Positions 1 to 7,768 of a stretch of 64,000 nucleotides of DNA are shown here, one piece after another. The position numbers and the translations under genes are program-made. Positions within the stretch are counted from its first letter, which is position 1; every line of letters begins with the position of its first letter. The notes under the pieces are model-generated. The model was not told the origin of the DNA. It made no database searches and saw only the letters and a list, made by a program, of their open reading frames with translations. This DNA comes from Spirosoma aerolatum (lineage in GTDB: Bacteria > Bacteroidota > Bacteroidia > Cytophagales > Spirosomataceae), in the NCBI RefSeq assembly GCF_002056795.1, contig NZ_CP020104.1, positions 6,333,501 through 6,397,500 of the forward strand, read 5' to 3'.

Positions 1-1342
1 TCAGCACCGATTTTTTATCGGCCCTTAGTTCGGTCGTCAAGTCCGTCTGATAGGCATAGTATGTATTCGGCGACAGATCAAGCGTAGCCCCGGCAATCAG
101 TTTGCTATTCAGGAAATTCAATCGCTGCGTATGCTGGGCAATGAATCCCGAACTACTGAAATCGTTACTGTTGATCTGCCCGGTAGCCGTTGCCGAACCT
201 GTTGTCCAGCGAATCGAATAGGCCGGATTCTGCCCTACGCTATTGTTTCGCACAAACGCCGTTATGAATGACTGAGATCCGTTCTTCCAGTCGTGTTCGA
301 GGGTAAGGCGGCTACGAAAGGAAACCGTTTTTCGATACGTAAAATCCGTTGTGCTGACATATTGCCGGGCAAAAAAGGCCGTGCTGTCTACACTACCGCT
401 GGTCTGTGAATTGTAATCGTTGTACGATACGGTGCCGGTCAGGCGGGTTTGCGGAGTAAAGGCATATTCGAGCCGGGCGAAGTACGATGCCTTGTCATAG
501 TTGGAACTGGCTAACCACGAATTCCGCTGACGGGCTACCAGGCCACCTACATAGATGCCAAATTTACCCTGCCGGGCCCCCGCGCCAAACTGAATCCGTT
601 TATACCCCCACTGATCGAATTGAATACCGACTCGGGCCGTTGGCACAGCCGTAGGGCGCTGGGTGATAAAATTGACGGCTCCGCCTACCGCTTCCGGCCC
701 GTAAATCGACGAAACAGGCCCTTTTACGACCTCAATCGAGCTAACCGTAAACTGATTCAACTCCAGCAGCGCATTGTGATTAAACACGCCCATCGGTCGA
801 ATCGGCACGCCATCTTCCATGTACAGGAAATACGCATTGGTGGTCATCGGCTGCCGGATGGCCATCATATGCTGCTCATTGTTGAGGTTGACCATCAGCA
901 CACCAGGCGTTTTGTTGATAACCTCATAAATGCTCGTTGGCCTGGTATCGTCAATAAGTTTGGGCGACAGTTTGGAGATCGCAATGGGGGTTTCGGTGCG
1001 CAGAGCCGCTTCCCGATTGCCCGTAACCACCACGGTTTGTAAATCTTCCACAGCCGGTTCCAACGCAATCCGAACAGGCTGACCCGGACTGATTGACACT
1101 TCCTGGTGACGATACCCTACGGCCGATACACGTACTTTTGACGGGAGTTGAGCCAGTGTAAAATGACCGTTGGCATCGGTAACCACACCGGACTTACCGT
1201 CCTGCCAAGACAGCGTTACGCCCGGTATGGGTTCTTTGGTTTGGGCATCGAAAACAAGCCCTTGACTGGTGTTCTGTGCGTAAGCACAAAACGCGGTAAT
1301 AGCCCATAGCCCACAAGCTACGAGGAGTTTATATGTATTCAC
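1..1342 (-). CDS. TonB-dependent outer-membrane receptor, 3' end cut by window edge
   Basis: Outer-membrane receptor for TonB-driven uptake of a scarce substrate. I translated the reverse strand from a GTG at 1342; an in-frame TAA lies three codons upstream, so no earlier start is possible. A signal peptide ending in Ala-Tyr-Ala-Gln is followed by a carboxypeptidase-regulatory-like domain (about residues 25-100). The plug domain follows, with the hallmark VVVTGNR near its start, EVVKGPVSSIYGPEAVGGAV in the middle and NFITQRP at its end, then barrel strands that run off the window. A Cys-rich secreted protein lies 123 bp upstream on the same strand and is probably in the same operon. Receptors paired with such small Cys proteins are often linked to metal uptake, but the substrate is inferred, not shown. 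Confidence 0.9.
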   Translation of the reverse strand, partial: MNTYKLLVACGLWAITAFCAYAQNTSQGLVFDAQTKEPIPGVTLSWQDGKSGVVTDANGHFTLAQLPSKVRVSAVGYRHQEVSISPGQPVRIALEPAVEDLQTVVVTGNREAALRTETPIAISKLSPKLIDDTRPTSIYEVINKTPGVLMVNLNNEQHMMAIRQPMTTNAYFLYMEDGVPIRPMGVFNHNALLELNQFTVSSIEVVKGPVSSIYGPEAVGGAVNFITQRPTAVPTARVGIQFDQWGYKRIQFGAGARQGKFGIYVGGLVARQRNSWLASSNYDKASYFARLEYAFTPQTRLTGTVSYNDYNSQTSGSVDSTAFFARQYVSTTDFTYRKTVSFRSRLTLEHDWKNGSQSFITAFVRNNSVGQNPAYSIRWTTGSATATGQINSNDFSSSGFIAQHTQRLNFLNSKLIAGATLDLSPNTYYAYQTDLTTELRADKKSVL

Positions 1343-1465
1343 GAAAGCTTAGTTTAATACTGAAATAAACGAGTTACCTGACGCTAAGGAATGGCAAATA
1401 CTACACACCTTGTTGAACAGGATCTGTCAGACAGCTTATCGGGTGATAAGCCTAGGTAAGCTTCG

Positions 1466-1843
1466 TTAGACGCAGGGTGGGTGAAAAAATGAGGTAGCAG
1501 GAGCCGCGTAAACAGGTACTTCGTATACCAGATGGGCAGAAGAAAGCAGCGCCGTCCAGAATGGCTGAAACAGGAAAGCTGGATTACAATCGCAGAACAA
1601 CTGCATAATGGGCGTATTCTGTACCCGTTCGGTCGTTTCTTTATCCTGTTTTTCCTGCTGGGTTTTCAGTCTTTTCGCCAGGTAGCATTGCCCATCACAA
1701 TGGAGTTCGGGCTTATCACGATTTTCGCACAGAACGCGGGCAATGTAGTCTTTATTGACCTGATAATACGCGATAGTCCCCCACTGACTGACCGTTGGCA
1801 GTAGCGTTGCAAGAACGAGGATGTACAGAAGCGTAGTTTTCAT
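1466..1843 (-). CDS. Small exported Cys-rich protein upstream of TonB receptor
   Basis: A 125-residue protein with an N-terminal signal or anchor helix (residues 1-18) and a compact Cys cluster, CENRDKPELHCDGQCYLAKR, then a second pair CDC near residue 84 and a C-terminal HPPCV. I know this as a conserved Bacteroidota family without assigned function that sits next to TonB receptors. The Cys spacing suggests metal binding or disulfides (inference). It is co-oriented with the receptor downstream. An exact TATCTTTG box lies only 7 bases before the ATG. The reverse strand also has an open frame here, which lacks a signal peptide or family match and is taken to be a shadow. Confidence 0.75.
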   Translation of the reverse strand: MKTTLLYILVLATLLPTVSQWGTIAYYQVNKDYIARVLCENRDKPELHCDGQCYLAKRLKTQQEKQDKETTERVQNTPIMQLFCDCNPAFLFQPFWTALLSSAHLVYEVPVYAAPATSFFHPPCV

Positions 1844-1850
1844 GTCGCAG

Positions 1851-1858
1851 CAAAGATA
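1851..1858 (-). promoter_or_regulatory. Bacteroidota -7 box (TATCTTTG)
   Basis: Exact match to TAnnTTTG on the minus strand, 7 bases upstream of the ATG at 1843. No clear TTTG element is seen at the usual spacing upstream. If used, it would give an almost leaderless mRNA. Confidence 0.45.
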
Positions 1859-1978
1859 GAATCCTTTTGCCGTATATGCCGCTCAACGGACAAAAATCAT
1901 CGATCCTCTCTGTAGATACAAGGGTGCCTTGTATCTACAAACCCGACTAACCAAATAGCGATAATCCATTCGTAAAGA

Positions 1979-2266
1979 ATGAGCATAACCTATCGAAATG
2001 GCTACACCGAATTGATTGTCAACGATAACGGCACAGGTATACCGCAAACTATTCGTGAGAAAATATTCCGGCCCTTTTTCACCACTAAACCTACTGGCGA
2101 GGGAACAAGAATCGGCCTAAGCCATGCCATTATCACTAAAGGGTATGAAGGATCTCGCTGGAGGTGAAAAGTGAGCAGGACAACAGGAACAAATTTATCA
2201 TTCAACTACCCACTTCATCGTCTCATACTCTGAACGAAGCAGCAGGAGGCAATCGGCACATAAACA
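1979..2266 (+). pseudogene. Remnant of a sensor histidine kinase ATPase domain
   Basis: The first 58 codons give [25 protein letters not shown] and [10 protein letters not shown], which are the N, G1 and G2 boxes of a HATPase_c domain. That frame then ends in SRWR and a stop. A one-base shift restores the expected ending, with ISLEVKSE and then FIIQLP (about 2149-2215), which is how such kinases normally finish. There is no dimerisation domain or His box upstream, so this is the last third of a kinase with a frameshift. The second frame overlaps the 3' end of the convergent CWC gene. I see no promoter or start context, and it is almost certainly not functional. Confidence 0.8.
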
Positions 2267-2443
2267 CGCCTGATATAGAGAATTAACATACTGCCGCTGG
2301 GCATCGGTCAGCGGAACAGCCTGGCACTGGCAGAGATTTATACTCCCTACCCGACATTCAAATAGACGACCACAACGGGGACAGGCCGTATGCTCATACT
2401 TTGCGTTTTCGTTCACGGGCTGGTAATTCCTGCTCAAAAGCAA
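2198..2443 (-). CDS. Cysteine-rich CWC family protein
   Basis: An 81-residue protein with CPRCGRLFEC followed by CQCQAVPL and, later, CLCADCLLLL. This is the Cys pattern of the cysteine-rich CWC family (four or more Cys pairs, probably a small zinc-binding fold), whose role is unknown. Its 5' end overlaps the upstream PAS gene by 50 bases in another frame, so the two are probably co-transcribed and perhaps translationally coupled. An internal start is possible but would still keep all cysteines. Confidence 0.75.
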   Translation of the reverse strand: MLLSRNYQPVNENAKYEHTACPRCGRLFECRVGSINLCQCQAVPLTDAQRQYVNSLYQACLCADCLLLLRSEYETMKWVVE

Positions 2444-2921
2444 TAAAATTGACTACCTCCCTCTGGCTGTTCAGAATGGGGCGAATTTTTACGTGACAAA
2501 CATAAGGTGTCTGGTCTTTTCGGTAGTTGATCAATCGACCATTGATCGGCTTCCGTTTGCCAATTGCTTCGCGCATACGCTGACGAGCCGCTAGCGAGGT
2601 GGCTTGCCCCTGCAAAAAACTGGGCCGACGGCCAACAGCCTCTTCAGATACATATCCGGTCATTTTCTCAAAAGACTCATTTACGTACTGGATTAACTGA
2701 TTCACGTCGGTAATCACGACAGCCTGGTTACCAGACAGTAACTCCTCGCGAAGAAACTTTGTCAGCACCCAGTCGTTCACTTTGGCTAGTGTCTGCCACC
2801 CTGCTTTTCCCTGCAAGGGCGAAGACCTATCCCAGAACTCCCATCCCGCCAGCAAAGGTGTTTTTAGCGTAGGCCGATGCTGGTCGGCAAGTTGCTTATC
2901 GTATGGTCCACAAAAATCCAT
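2394..2921 (-). CDS. Single PAS-domain protein, LOV-like but without the photoactive Cys
   Basis: A 175-residue soluble protein whose residues about 60-165 form a PAS domain: AVVITDVNQLIQYVNESFEK, TGYVSEEAVGRRPSFLQG and the Y(R)KDQTPY beta strand. The segment GRRPSFLQGQAT resembles the LOV signature GRNCRFLQG, but the flavin-reactive Cys is replaced by Pro, so light sensing through a cysteinyl adduct is excluded. No output domain follows; the protein must act by interaction or be a sensory module for something encoded elsewhere. The CWC gene overlaps its 3' end. Confidence 0.8.
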   Translation of the reverse strand: MDFCGPYDKQLADQHRPTLKTPLLAGWEFWDRSSPLQGKAGWQTLAKVNDWVLTKFLREELLSGNQAVVITDVNQLIQYVNESFEKMTGYVSEEAVGRRPSFLQGQATSLAARQRMREAIGKRKPINGRLINYRKDQTPYVCHVKIRPILNSQREVVNFIAFEQELPARERKRKV

Positions 2922-3173
2922 TGCTACAAAAGTACAACGTCCTTGTCGAAGCTCAATTAAAATCGTACAGGGTAAAGAGTCATGCCACGTTTAGCGTGTT
3001 CACTACACTTCCTGATTTTGCGTAACAACTCATAAACTAATTTAGAGGATGAATGGATTCTAATTTGTTATTATTCGGCAAGTAATTCATCAAATTAGGC
3101 AGACAGCTACGCGTAGCCTATTTTCTTCTTTTTTGACTACCTGTTGCATGAACCTATAGGCTATTTTTGAATC

Positions 3174-3497
3174 GTGAAAGCGGTACTTTTTCTTTTGTCG
3201 GCCTGGTTACTCTTACTGGCAGGGCTTCCCTGCCCCGATACAGACTGCCATGCTCATGAAACAACAGCCGCCACTTCCCACTCAGACCGGGCAAATGGGC
3301 ATGCGAATGACCATAAAGCCCCCTGTAGTCCATTCTGCCACTGTGCTACCTGTCTGGGTTTTTCGGCTCCTCAACCATTCGGGTATCTTCTTCCCGAACA
3401 TGTTAACGAGCCCGCCCGAACTCAACAGCTATTCACCTATCAATCGCCCAGCCAGACCGATGTTCTGATAGGCATCTGGCAACCACCCAAGCTGTAA
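3174..3497 (+). CDS. DUF6660-type small exported Cys/His-rich protein
   Basis: A 107-residue protein that starts at GTG 3174 with a hydrophobic signal segment (residues 3-18). It carries CPDTDCHAH, a His-rich stretch (HSDRANGHANDHK) and CSPFCHCATC. This is the layout of Bacteroidota DUF6660 proteins, which lie just upstream of TonB receptors and cation exporters. The Cys/His clusters suggest a periplasmic metal binder (inference). It is followed 70 bases later by the receptor gene and then by a CDF exporter, which suggests one transcription unit. A TATTTTTG box lies 4 bases upstream of the GTG. Confidence 0.75.
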   Translation: MKAVLFLLSAWLLLLAGLPCPDTDCHAHETTAATSHSDRANGHANDHKAPCSPFCHCATCLGFSAPQPFGYLLPEHVNEPARTQQLFTYQSPSQTDVLIGIWQPPKL

Positions 3498-3567
3498 GCG
3501 TTTTCATGGATTTTTTATCGGCTGGCCATCACCAGCCGGAATGTTTCCTTGTATTCTTACAAATTGG

Positions 3568-5775
3568 ATGAAAAACCTCATTTGCTTTCTAGTCTCATTC
3601 CTTGTTTTTATTCATACAGCTGCTGGTCAGGATACCCTACGCGTCTCCGTCCGTCATTCACGGACCAATCGACCCATACCGGGTGCAACTGTAGTACTCA
3701 TCGGTACCTCCAATGGTACTAATACCGACCCCAACGGTATAGCTTTACTCCGCACGTCGGCAACAGGCCCTCAACCAATTCGAATTTCGGCCGTTGGTTT
3801 TCTGTCGATAACGCAATCGATCAATTTACCTCACACCGACACGCTCCGAATCGCACTTGAACCATCAGAAGAAGAGTTGGCGGAAATCACCGTTTCATCC
3901 ACCCGAACCGGGCGGAGCGTAGCCGACGAACCCACCCGCGTGGAGGTGGTGGACGCCGAAGAACTGGACGAAAAAGCCAATATGCAACCGGCCAACATTG
4001 CGGTTATTCTGCGCGAAAGTCCGGGGATTCAGGTGCAGCAAACGTCGGTGATGTCGGCCAATGCCACCTTTCGCATTCAGGGCCTGGATGGCCGCTACAC
4101 GCAGCTTTTACAGGATGGCTTACCGCTTTACAGTGGTTTTTCGAGTGGGCTGAGTCTGATGCAGGTCCCTCCGTTGAATCTGAAGCAGGTCGAAGCAATT
4201 AAAGGCTGCCAATCGACACTGTATGGGAGTGGAGCCATTGCAGGGCTGGTCAATCTGGTCACTAAGGAGCCCACCCGCAAACGCGACCTGGCGTTTCTAC
4301 TCAATGGCACGTCGGCGCTTGGGCTTGACCTGAATGGGTATTTCGCCCAGCGAAACGACAAAATAGGCTTCGCATTCTACGCGACCCGTAACCTGCAACG
4401 AGCTTACGACCCTAATCACGATCAGTTTTCGGATCTGCCTCAAATTGCCCGGACAACCCTGCAACCCAAATTGTTCTGGTATCCAACTGCAACGGTAACG
4501 GTCTCGGCCGGTCTTATCTGGTTCGACGAACAGCGAACAGGTGGCTATTTACCTACCATCCGAAACGAATCAGCAGGGTATACCGAAGCCAATGACTCGC
4601 GACGACTGGCCACTCAGTTTCGGCTGGAAAAGCGGTTTTCCAACGAAGCGGTGCTGACAGTCAAAAATAGCTATAGCCGTTTCAGGCGCGCCATCAACCT
4701 GCCCGACTATCAGCTCGGCGGTTTCCAGCAATCATCCTTTTCGGAAATCAGCTATTACAAACACCATCCAAAATCAGACTGGATCGCAGGCACGAATCTA
4801 TGGACCGATCAATTTCGCGACGAAAGCCCGGCCTATGCCCTCGGCCCTACTCCTATTTATGAACAAGCCATTGCCGGAGCCTTTGTGCAGAATACATTGA
4901 CAATTACCGAAAAGCTGAGCCTGGAAACCGGTTTGCGTACCGATCTGGTTATGACTACGGTTCGGGCAACTAATGAAGCAACGAAGCCACACCTGTTTTT
5001 ACTACCCCGGTTTTCGCTTCTGTATCGGGCTTCGGAACACTGGACAAGTCGAGTGGGGGGCGGTTTGGGCTACAAAGCACCCACTCTATTTACCGAAGAT
5101 GCCGAGCGATTATCCTTTCGGGGAGTCGATCTGCAATCGATCCGGCAAGACCAGACTGAATCGTCAATGGGCTTGAATTGGGATGTCAATTACCGAACCG
5201 AACTTTCTGAGGAAACAACCTTATCCGTCAATCAGTTGTTTTTCTACACGCAGCTGAACCGACTAACGGTGTTAACGCCTACGGGAACCCGTTACGCTTT
5301 TCGTACCGCCGATGGCCACCTGTCGACGCGAGGATTTGAGACGAATGTGCGGTTGGTTTATCATGACCTACATACGTTCCTGGGCTATTCATTCATTGAT
5401 ACCCGGCGTCGGTACGATCAACTGACAGGTCCGCTCCCGCTTACGGCCAAACATCGGCTTTACTTTACGACACTGTACGAAACCGAAAACCTTAAAACGG
5501 GTTTTGAAGCTTTCTACTCAGGGCCACAACAGCGATCAGATGGATCAAAATCGCCCGATTACTGGACTTTAGGGTATATGATCGAGAAAAAATGGACGTT
5601 CGGCCAAAACACAAAAGGCAGCATTTTTATTAACTTCGAAAACCTCCTTGATGTCCGGCAGTCCCGTTTTGAAGCACTGGTTACTGGCTCCATTACCCAG
5701 CCTGTTTTTGTCACCGACATTTATGCCCCTACTGACGGTCGGGTAATTAATGCGGGATTTAAACTAAATCTGTAA
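3568..5775 (+). CDS. TonB-dependent receptor of a metal-handling cluster
   Basis: An outer-membrane receptor of about 735 residues. I chose ATG 3568 because it begins a textbook signal peptide (KNLICFLVSFLVFIHTAAGQ); an ATG at 3541 would add nine residues. A carboxypeptidase-regulatory-like domain comes first (about 25-105), then a plug domain with GIQVQQTSVMSANATFRIQG, LLQDGLPLYSG and EAIKGCQSTLYGSGAIAGLV, then a 22-strand barrel ending in a short aromatic-poor tail (NAGFKLNL). It lies between a DUF6660 gene and a zinc-type CDF exporter, so the transported ligand is plausibly a metal or metal chelate. The substrate is inferred from context only. Confidence 0.9.
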   Translation: MKNLICFLVSFLVFIHTAAGQDTLRVSVRHSRTNRPIPGATVVLIGTSNGTNTDPNGIALLRTSATGPQPIRISAVGFLSITQSINLPHTDTLRIALEPSEEELAEITVSSTRTGRSVADEPTRVEVVDAEELDEKANMQPANIAVILRESPGIQVQQTSVMSANATFRIQGLDGRYTQLLQDGLPLYSGFSSGLSLMQVPPLNLKQVEAIKGCQSTLYGSGAIAGLVNLVTKEPTRKRDLAFLLNGTSALGLDLNGYFAQRNDKIGFAFYATRNLQRAYDPNHDQFSDLPQIARTTLQPKLFWYPTATVTVSAGLIWFDEQRTGGYLPTIRNESAGYTEANDSRRLATQFRLEKRFSNEAVLTVKNSYSRFRRAINLPDYQLGGFQQSSFSEISYYKHHPKSDWIAGTNLWTDQFRDESPAYALGPTPIYEQAIAGAFVQNTLTITEKLSLETGLRTDLVMTTVRATNEATKPHLFLLPRFSLLYRASEHWTSRVGGGLGYKAPTLFTEDAERLSFRGVDLQSIRQDQTESSMGLNWDVNYRTELSEETTLSVNQLFFYTQLNRLTVLTPTGTRYAFRTADGHLSTRGFETNVRLVYHDLHTFLGYSFIDTRRRYDQLTGPLPLTAKHRLYFTTLYETENLKTGFEAFYSGPQQRSDGSKSPDYWTLGYMIEKKWTFGQNTKGSIFINFENLLDVRQSRFEALVTGSITQPVFVTDIYAPTDGRVINAGFKLNL

Positions 5776-5814
5776 CCTAGGCATCTAGTTGACAGGTTAT
5801 AGACAAAAAATTAA

Positions 5815-6780
5815 ATGAACAGCTACGTGGGCCAGGGGTCCGCGCTATCTATGGCAAACGAACACGATCACCACGATCATTCCGGGCACCATCACGGTCC
5901 TACGGTACTAACCTCTATCAACCGGGCGCTCATTATCGGGGCTGTCCTGAATACAGTATATGTGGTGGTGGAGTTTGGTCTTGGTTTCTATTATAATTCC
6001 CTGGCGCTTACCGCCGATGCAGGACATAACCTAAGCGATGTAGCTAGTTTATTATTATCGCTGCTAGCCTTTCGACTGGCTCGCGTCCGGCAAACGCCTG
6101 GGTTCACATATGGCTATCGGAAAAGTACCGTATTGGCTTCGCTCACCAACGCCGTTGTATTGCTGATCACGATTGGGGCTATTTTATGGGAAAGTATTCA
6201 CCGATTTCGTCAACCGGAGCCGGTAGCAGGGGGCGCTGTGGCCTGGGTAGCTGGATTTGGCATCCTGGTCAATGCAGGTTCGGCCTTGCTTTTCTTTCGG
6301 AATAAAGAGCACGATCTGAATGCCCAGGGCGCTTACTTACACCTGGCCACCGACGCCCTGGTATCGCTGGGCGTGGTTATTGCAGGGATTCTCATCACCT
6401 ATACCGGCTGGTCATGGCTCGACCCTGTCATTGGCATTCTGGTGGCCATCGTGATCATGGGGTCCACCTGGCGTTTACTGACCGACAGCCTTCGCCTATC
6501 GATGGATGGTGTTCCGGTGGATGTTGACCTGACCGATGTACTGGCCGAATTACGGGCTGTGACGGGTGTGCAGGATGTCCATCATGTGCATGTGTGGGCT
6601 ATGAGTACCACTGAAAATGCGCTCACCGCGCACCTGGTGCTGAAACCGGGCCTCACCGACGAACAAATAGCTACCCTCAAACACGAAGCCCGCCATCGTC
6701 TCGAACACCAGAAGATTAGTCACGCTACGCTCGAAACCGAAACGATAGCATCCGACGATTGTGAAACCGAGATTTGCTAA
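5815..6780 (+). CDS. CDF family cation (zinc-type) efflux transporter
   Basis: An inner-membrane proton-coupled exporter of Zn2+, Cd2+ or Co2+. The 321-residue protein has a His-rich N-terminus (HDHHDHSGHHHG), six predicted membrane segments, and the two transport-site signatures: ALTADAGHNLSDVASLL in helix II (HxxxD) and HLATDALVSLGVV in helix V (HxxxD). The cytoplasmic ferredoxin-like domain contains GVQDVHHVHVWAMS, and the C-terminus carries DDCETEIC. Thirty-nine bases separate it from the receptor gene. ATG 5851, just before the His run, is an alternative start. The pattern fits CzcD/ZitB-type CDF proteins. Confidence 0.92.
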   Translation: MNSYVGQGSALSMANEHDHHDHSGHHHGPTVLTSINRALIIGAVLNTVYVVVEFGLGFYYNSLALTADAGHNLSDVASLLLSLLAFRLARVRQTPGFTYGYRKSTVLASLTNAVVLLITIGAILWESIHRFRQPEPVAGGAVAWVAGFGILVNAGSALLFFRNKEHDLNAQGAYLHLATDALVSLGVVIAGILITYTGWSWLDPVIGILVAIVIMGSTWRLLTDSLRLSMDGVPVDVDLTDVLAELRAVTGVQDVHHVHVWAMSTTENALTAHLVLKPGLTDEQIATLKHEARHRLEHQKISHATLETETIASDDCETEIC

Positions 6781-6946
6781 GCTGACAACTGATTCAATTT
6801 TGTGGGTTAAACGCCTTGGCGATAAGTAGGATTTCGACGCTCGCTTCTCTCCTATAAAGTATCTTCCCATACTGGTTTCTGCTTTACTACGAAGCGGTTA
6901 ACTTTACGAAGATCAAGTACGGTCAGGACGTTTTTAATGAACAATC

Positions 6947-7660
6947 ATGAAACGCAGAGAAGCAATCCTTCAGGTAGCCCTTACGATGGGCAGTGCCCTA
7001 TCGGCCCCAACGATGGCGTCGATCCTCGAAGGTTACCAACCTCATCGATCCATAAAACGGGCACCCTCAACCTTTGCGTTGCAGGGGAATCAGGCGGCCT
7101 TGCTCGATGAAATTACGGAGGTCATTATGCCAACGACCTCGACCCCAGGGGCCAAAGCCGCGAAGGTCGGTGAAACCATCCAGCTCATCCTGAAAGACTG
7201 TTATAAGCCTACTCAGCAGGAACATTTTCTGAACGGCCTGAACGCCGTTGAAGCCGAAAGCCAGAAAACCTACAGCAAATCGTTCGTCGATCTGAGCATA
7301 GAGCATAAAACAGCCATTCTGAAAGAATTTGAACAACGGGCTAAAATCGAAGCGAAGCAAAATCCGAAGAAGCAGGAGAAACTGGCGAAAGACCCCGAAA
7401 CTACCCTAAGCGCTGTTGCAGCCTCAGGCAGCGAACAGACGCAGGCCAAACTGGTAGATGCCGAAACAGGGGTGGTGGTGAAAGATGCCGCGAAAAATGC
7501 TCCGCTCACTCCGTTTTTCACACTCGTCAAAGAATTGACCATTCTGGGCTATTTCAGCTCAGAAATCGGCTGTACACAGGCGCTCTCGTATGTAAAAATC
7601 CCCGGCCGTTACGAAGGCGTTGTCAAACTCAAAGAAGGCCAGAAAGCGTGGGCAACGTAA
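6947..7660 (+). CDS. Gluconate 2-dehydrogenase subunit 3 family protein
   Basis: A 237-residue exported protein with a twin-basic N-terminus (MKRREAILQVALTMGSALSA), which suggests Tat export or a Tat-like leader. The core region ALLDEITEVIMPTTSTPGAK is the family signature, and FFTLVKELTILGYFSSEIG lies near the C-terminus. Members act as the small subunit of flavin GMC dehydrogenases and help export or assemble the partner. The GMC gene follows after a palindromic spacer, as expected for this pair. The actual sugar or alcohol substrate cannot be told from the sequence. Confidence 0.88.
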   Translation: MKRREAILQVALTMGSALSAPTMASILEGYQPHRSIKRAPSTFALQGNQAALLDEITEVIMPTTSTPGAKAAKVGETIQLILKDCYKPTQQEHFLNGLNAVEAESQKTYSKSFVDLSIEHKTAILKEFEQRAKIEAKQNPKKQEKLAKDPETTLSAVAASGSEQTQAKLVDAETGVVVKDAAKNAPLTPFFTLVKELTILGYFSSEIGCTQALSYVKIPGRYEGVVKLKEGQKAWAT

Positions 7661-7676
7661 ACTATAGTATTCAGGA

Positions 7677-7750
7677 GTTAGGAGCGGGGAGTGAGCATGC
7701 TGACGCGAATTTTTCTTGAAGCACTAGCATGCTCATTCCCCGCTCCTAAC
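7677..7750. repeat. Inverted repeat between subunit 3 and GMC genes
   Basis: The 25-base arms 7677-7701 and 7726-7750 match at 24 of 25 positions around a 24-base spacer. The left arm starts 16 bases after a stop codon. The repeat lies upstream of ATG 7769, so the longer reading frame beginning at 7691 would translate repeat sequence and is unlikely. The GGAGCGGGGAG core resembles part of the repeat at 58461. Confidence 0.85.
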
Positions 7751-7768
7751 CCCGCACTCCTTAAAACT

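Noticed and set aside
620..1042. 140-codon plus-strand frame
   Set aside because: Antisense to the TonB receptor plug region; no domain, and the receptor translation is clear.
7691..7768. Extra 26 codons at the 5' end of the GMC gene
   Set aside because: They would translate the inverted repeat; the GMC family start fits ATG 7769.
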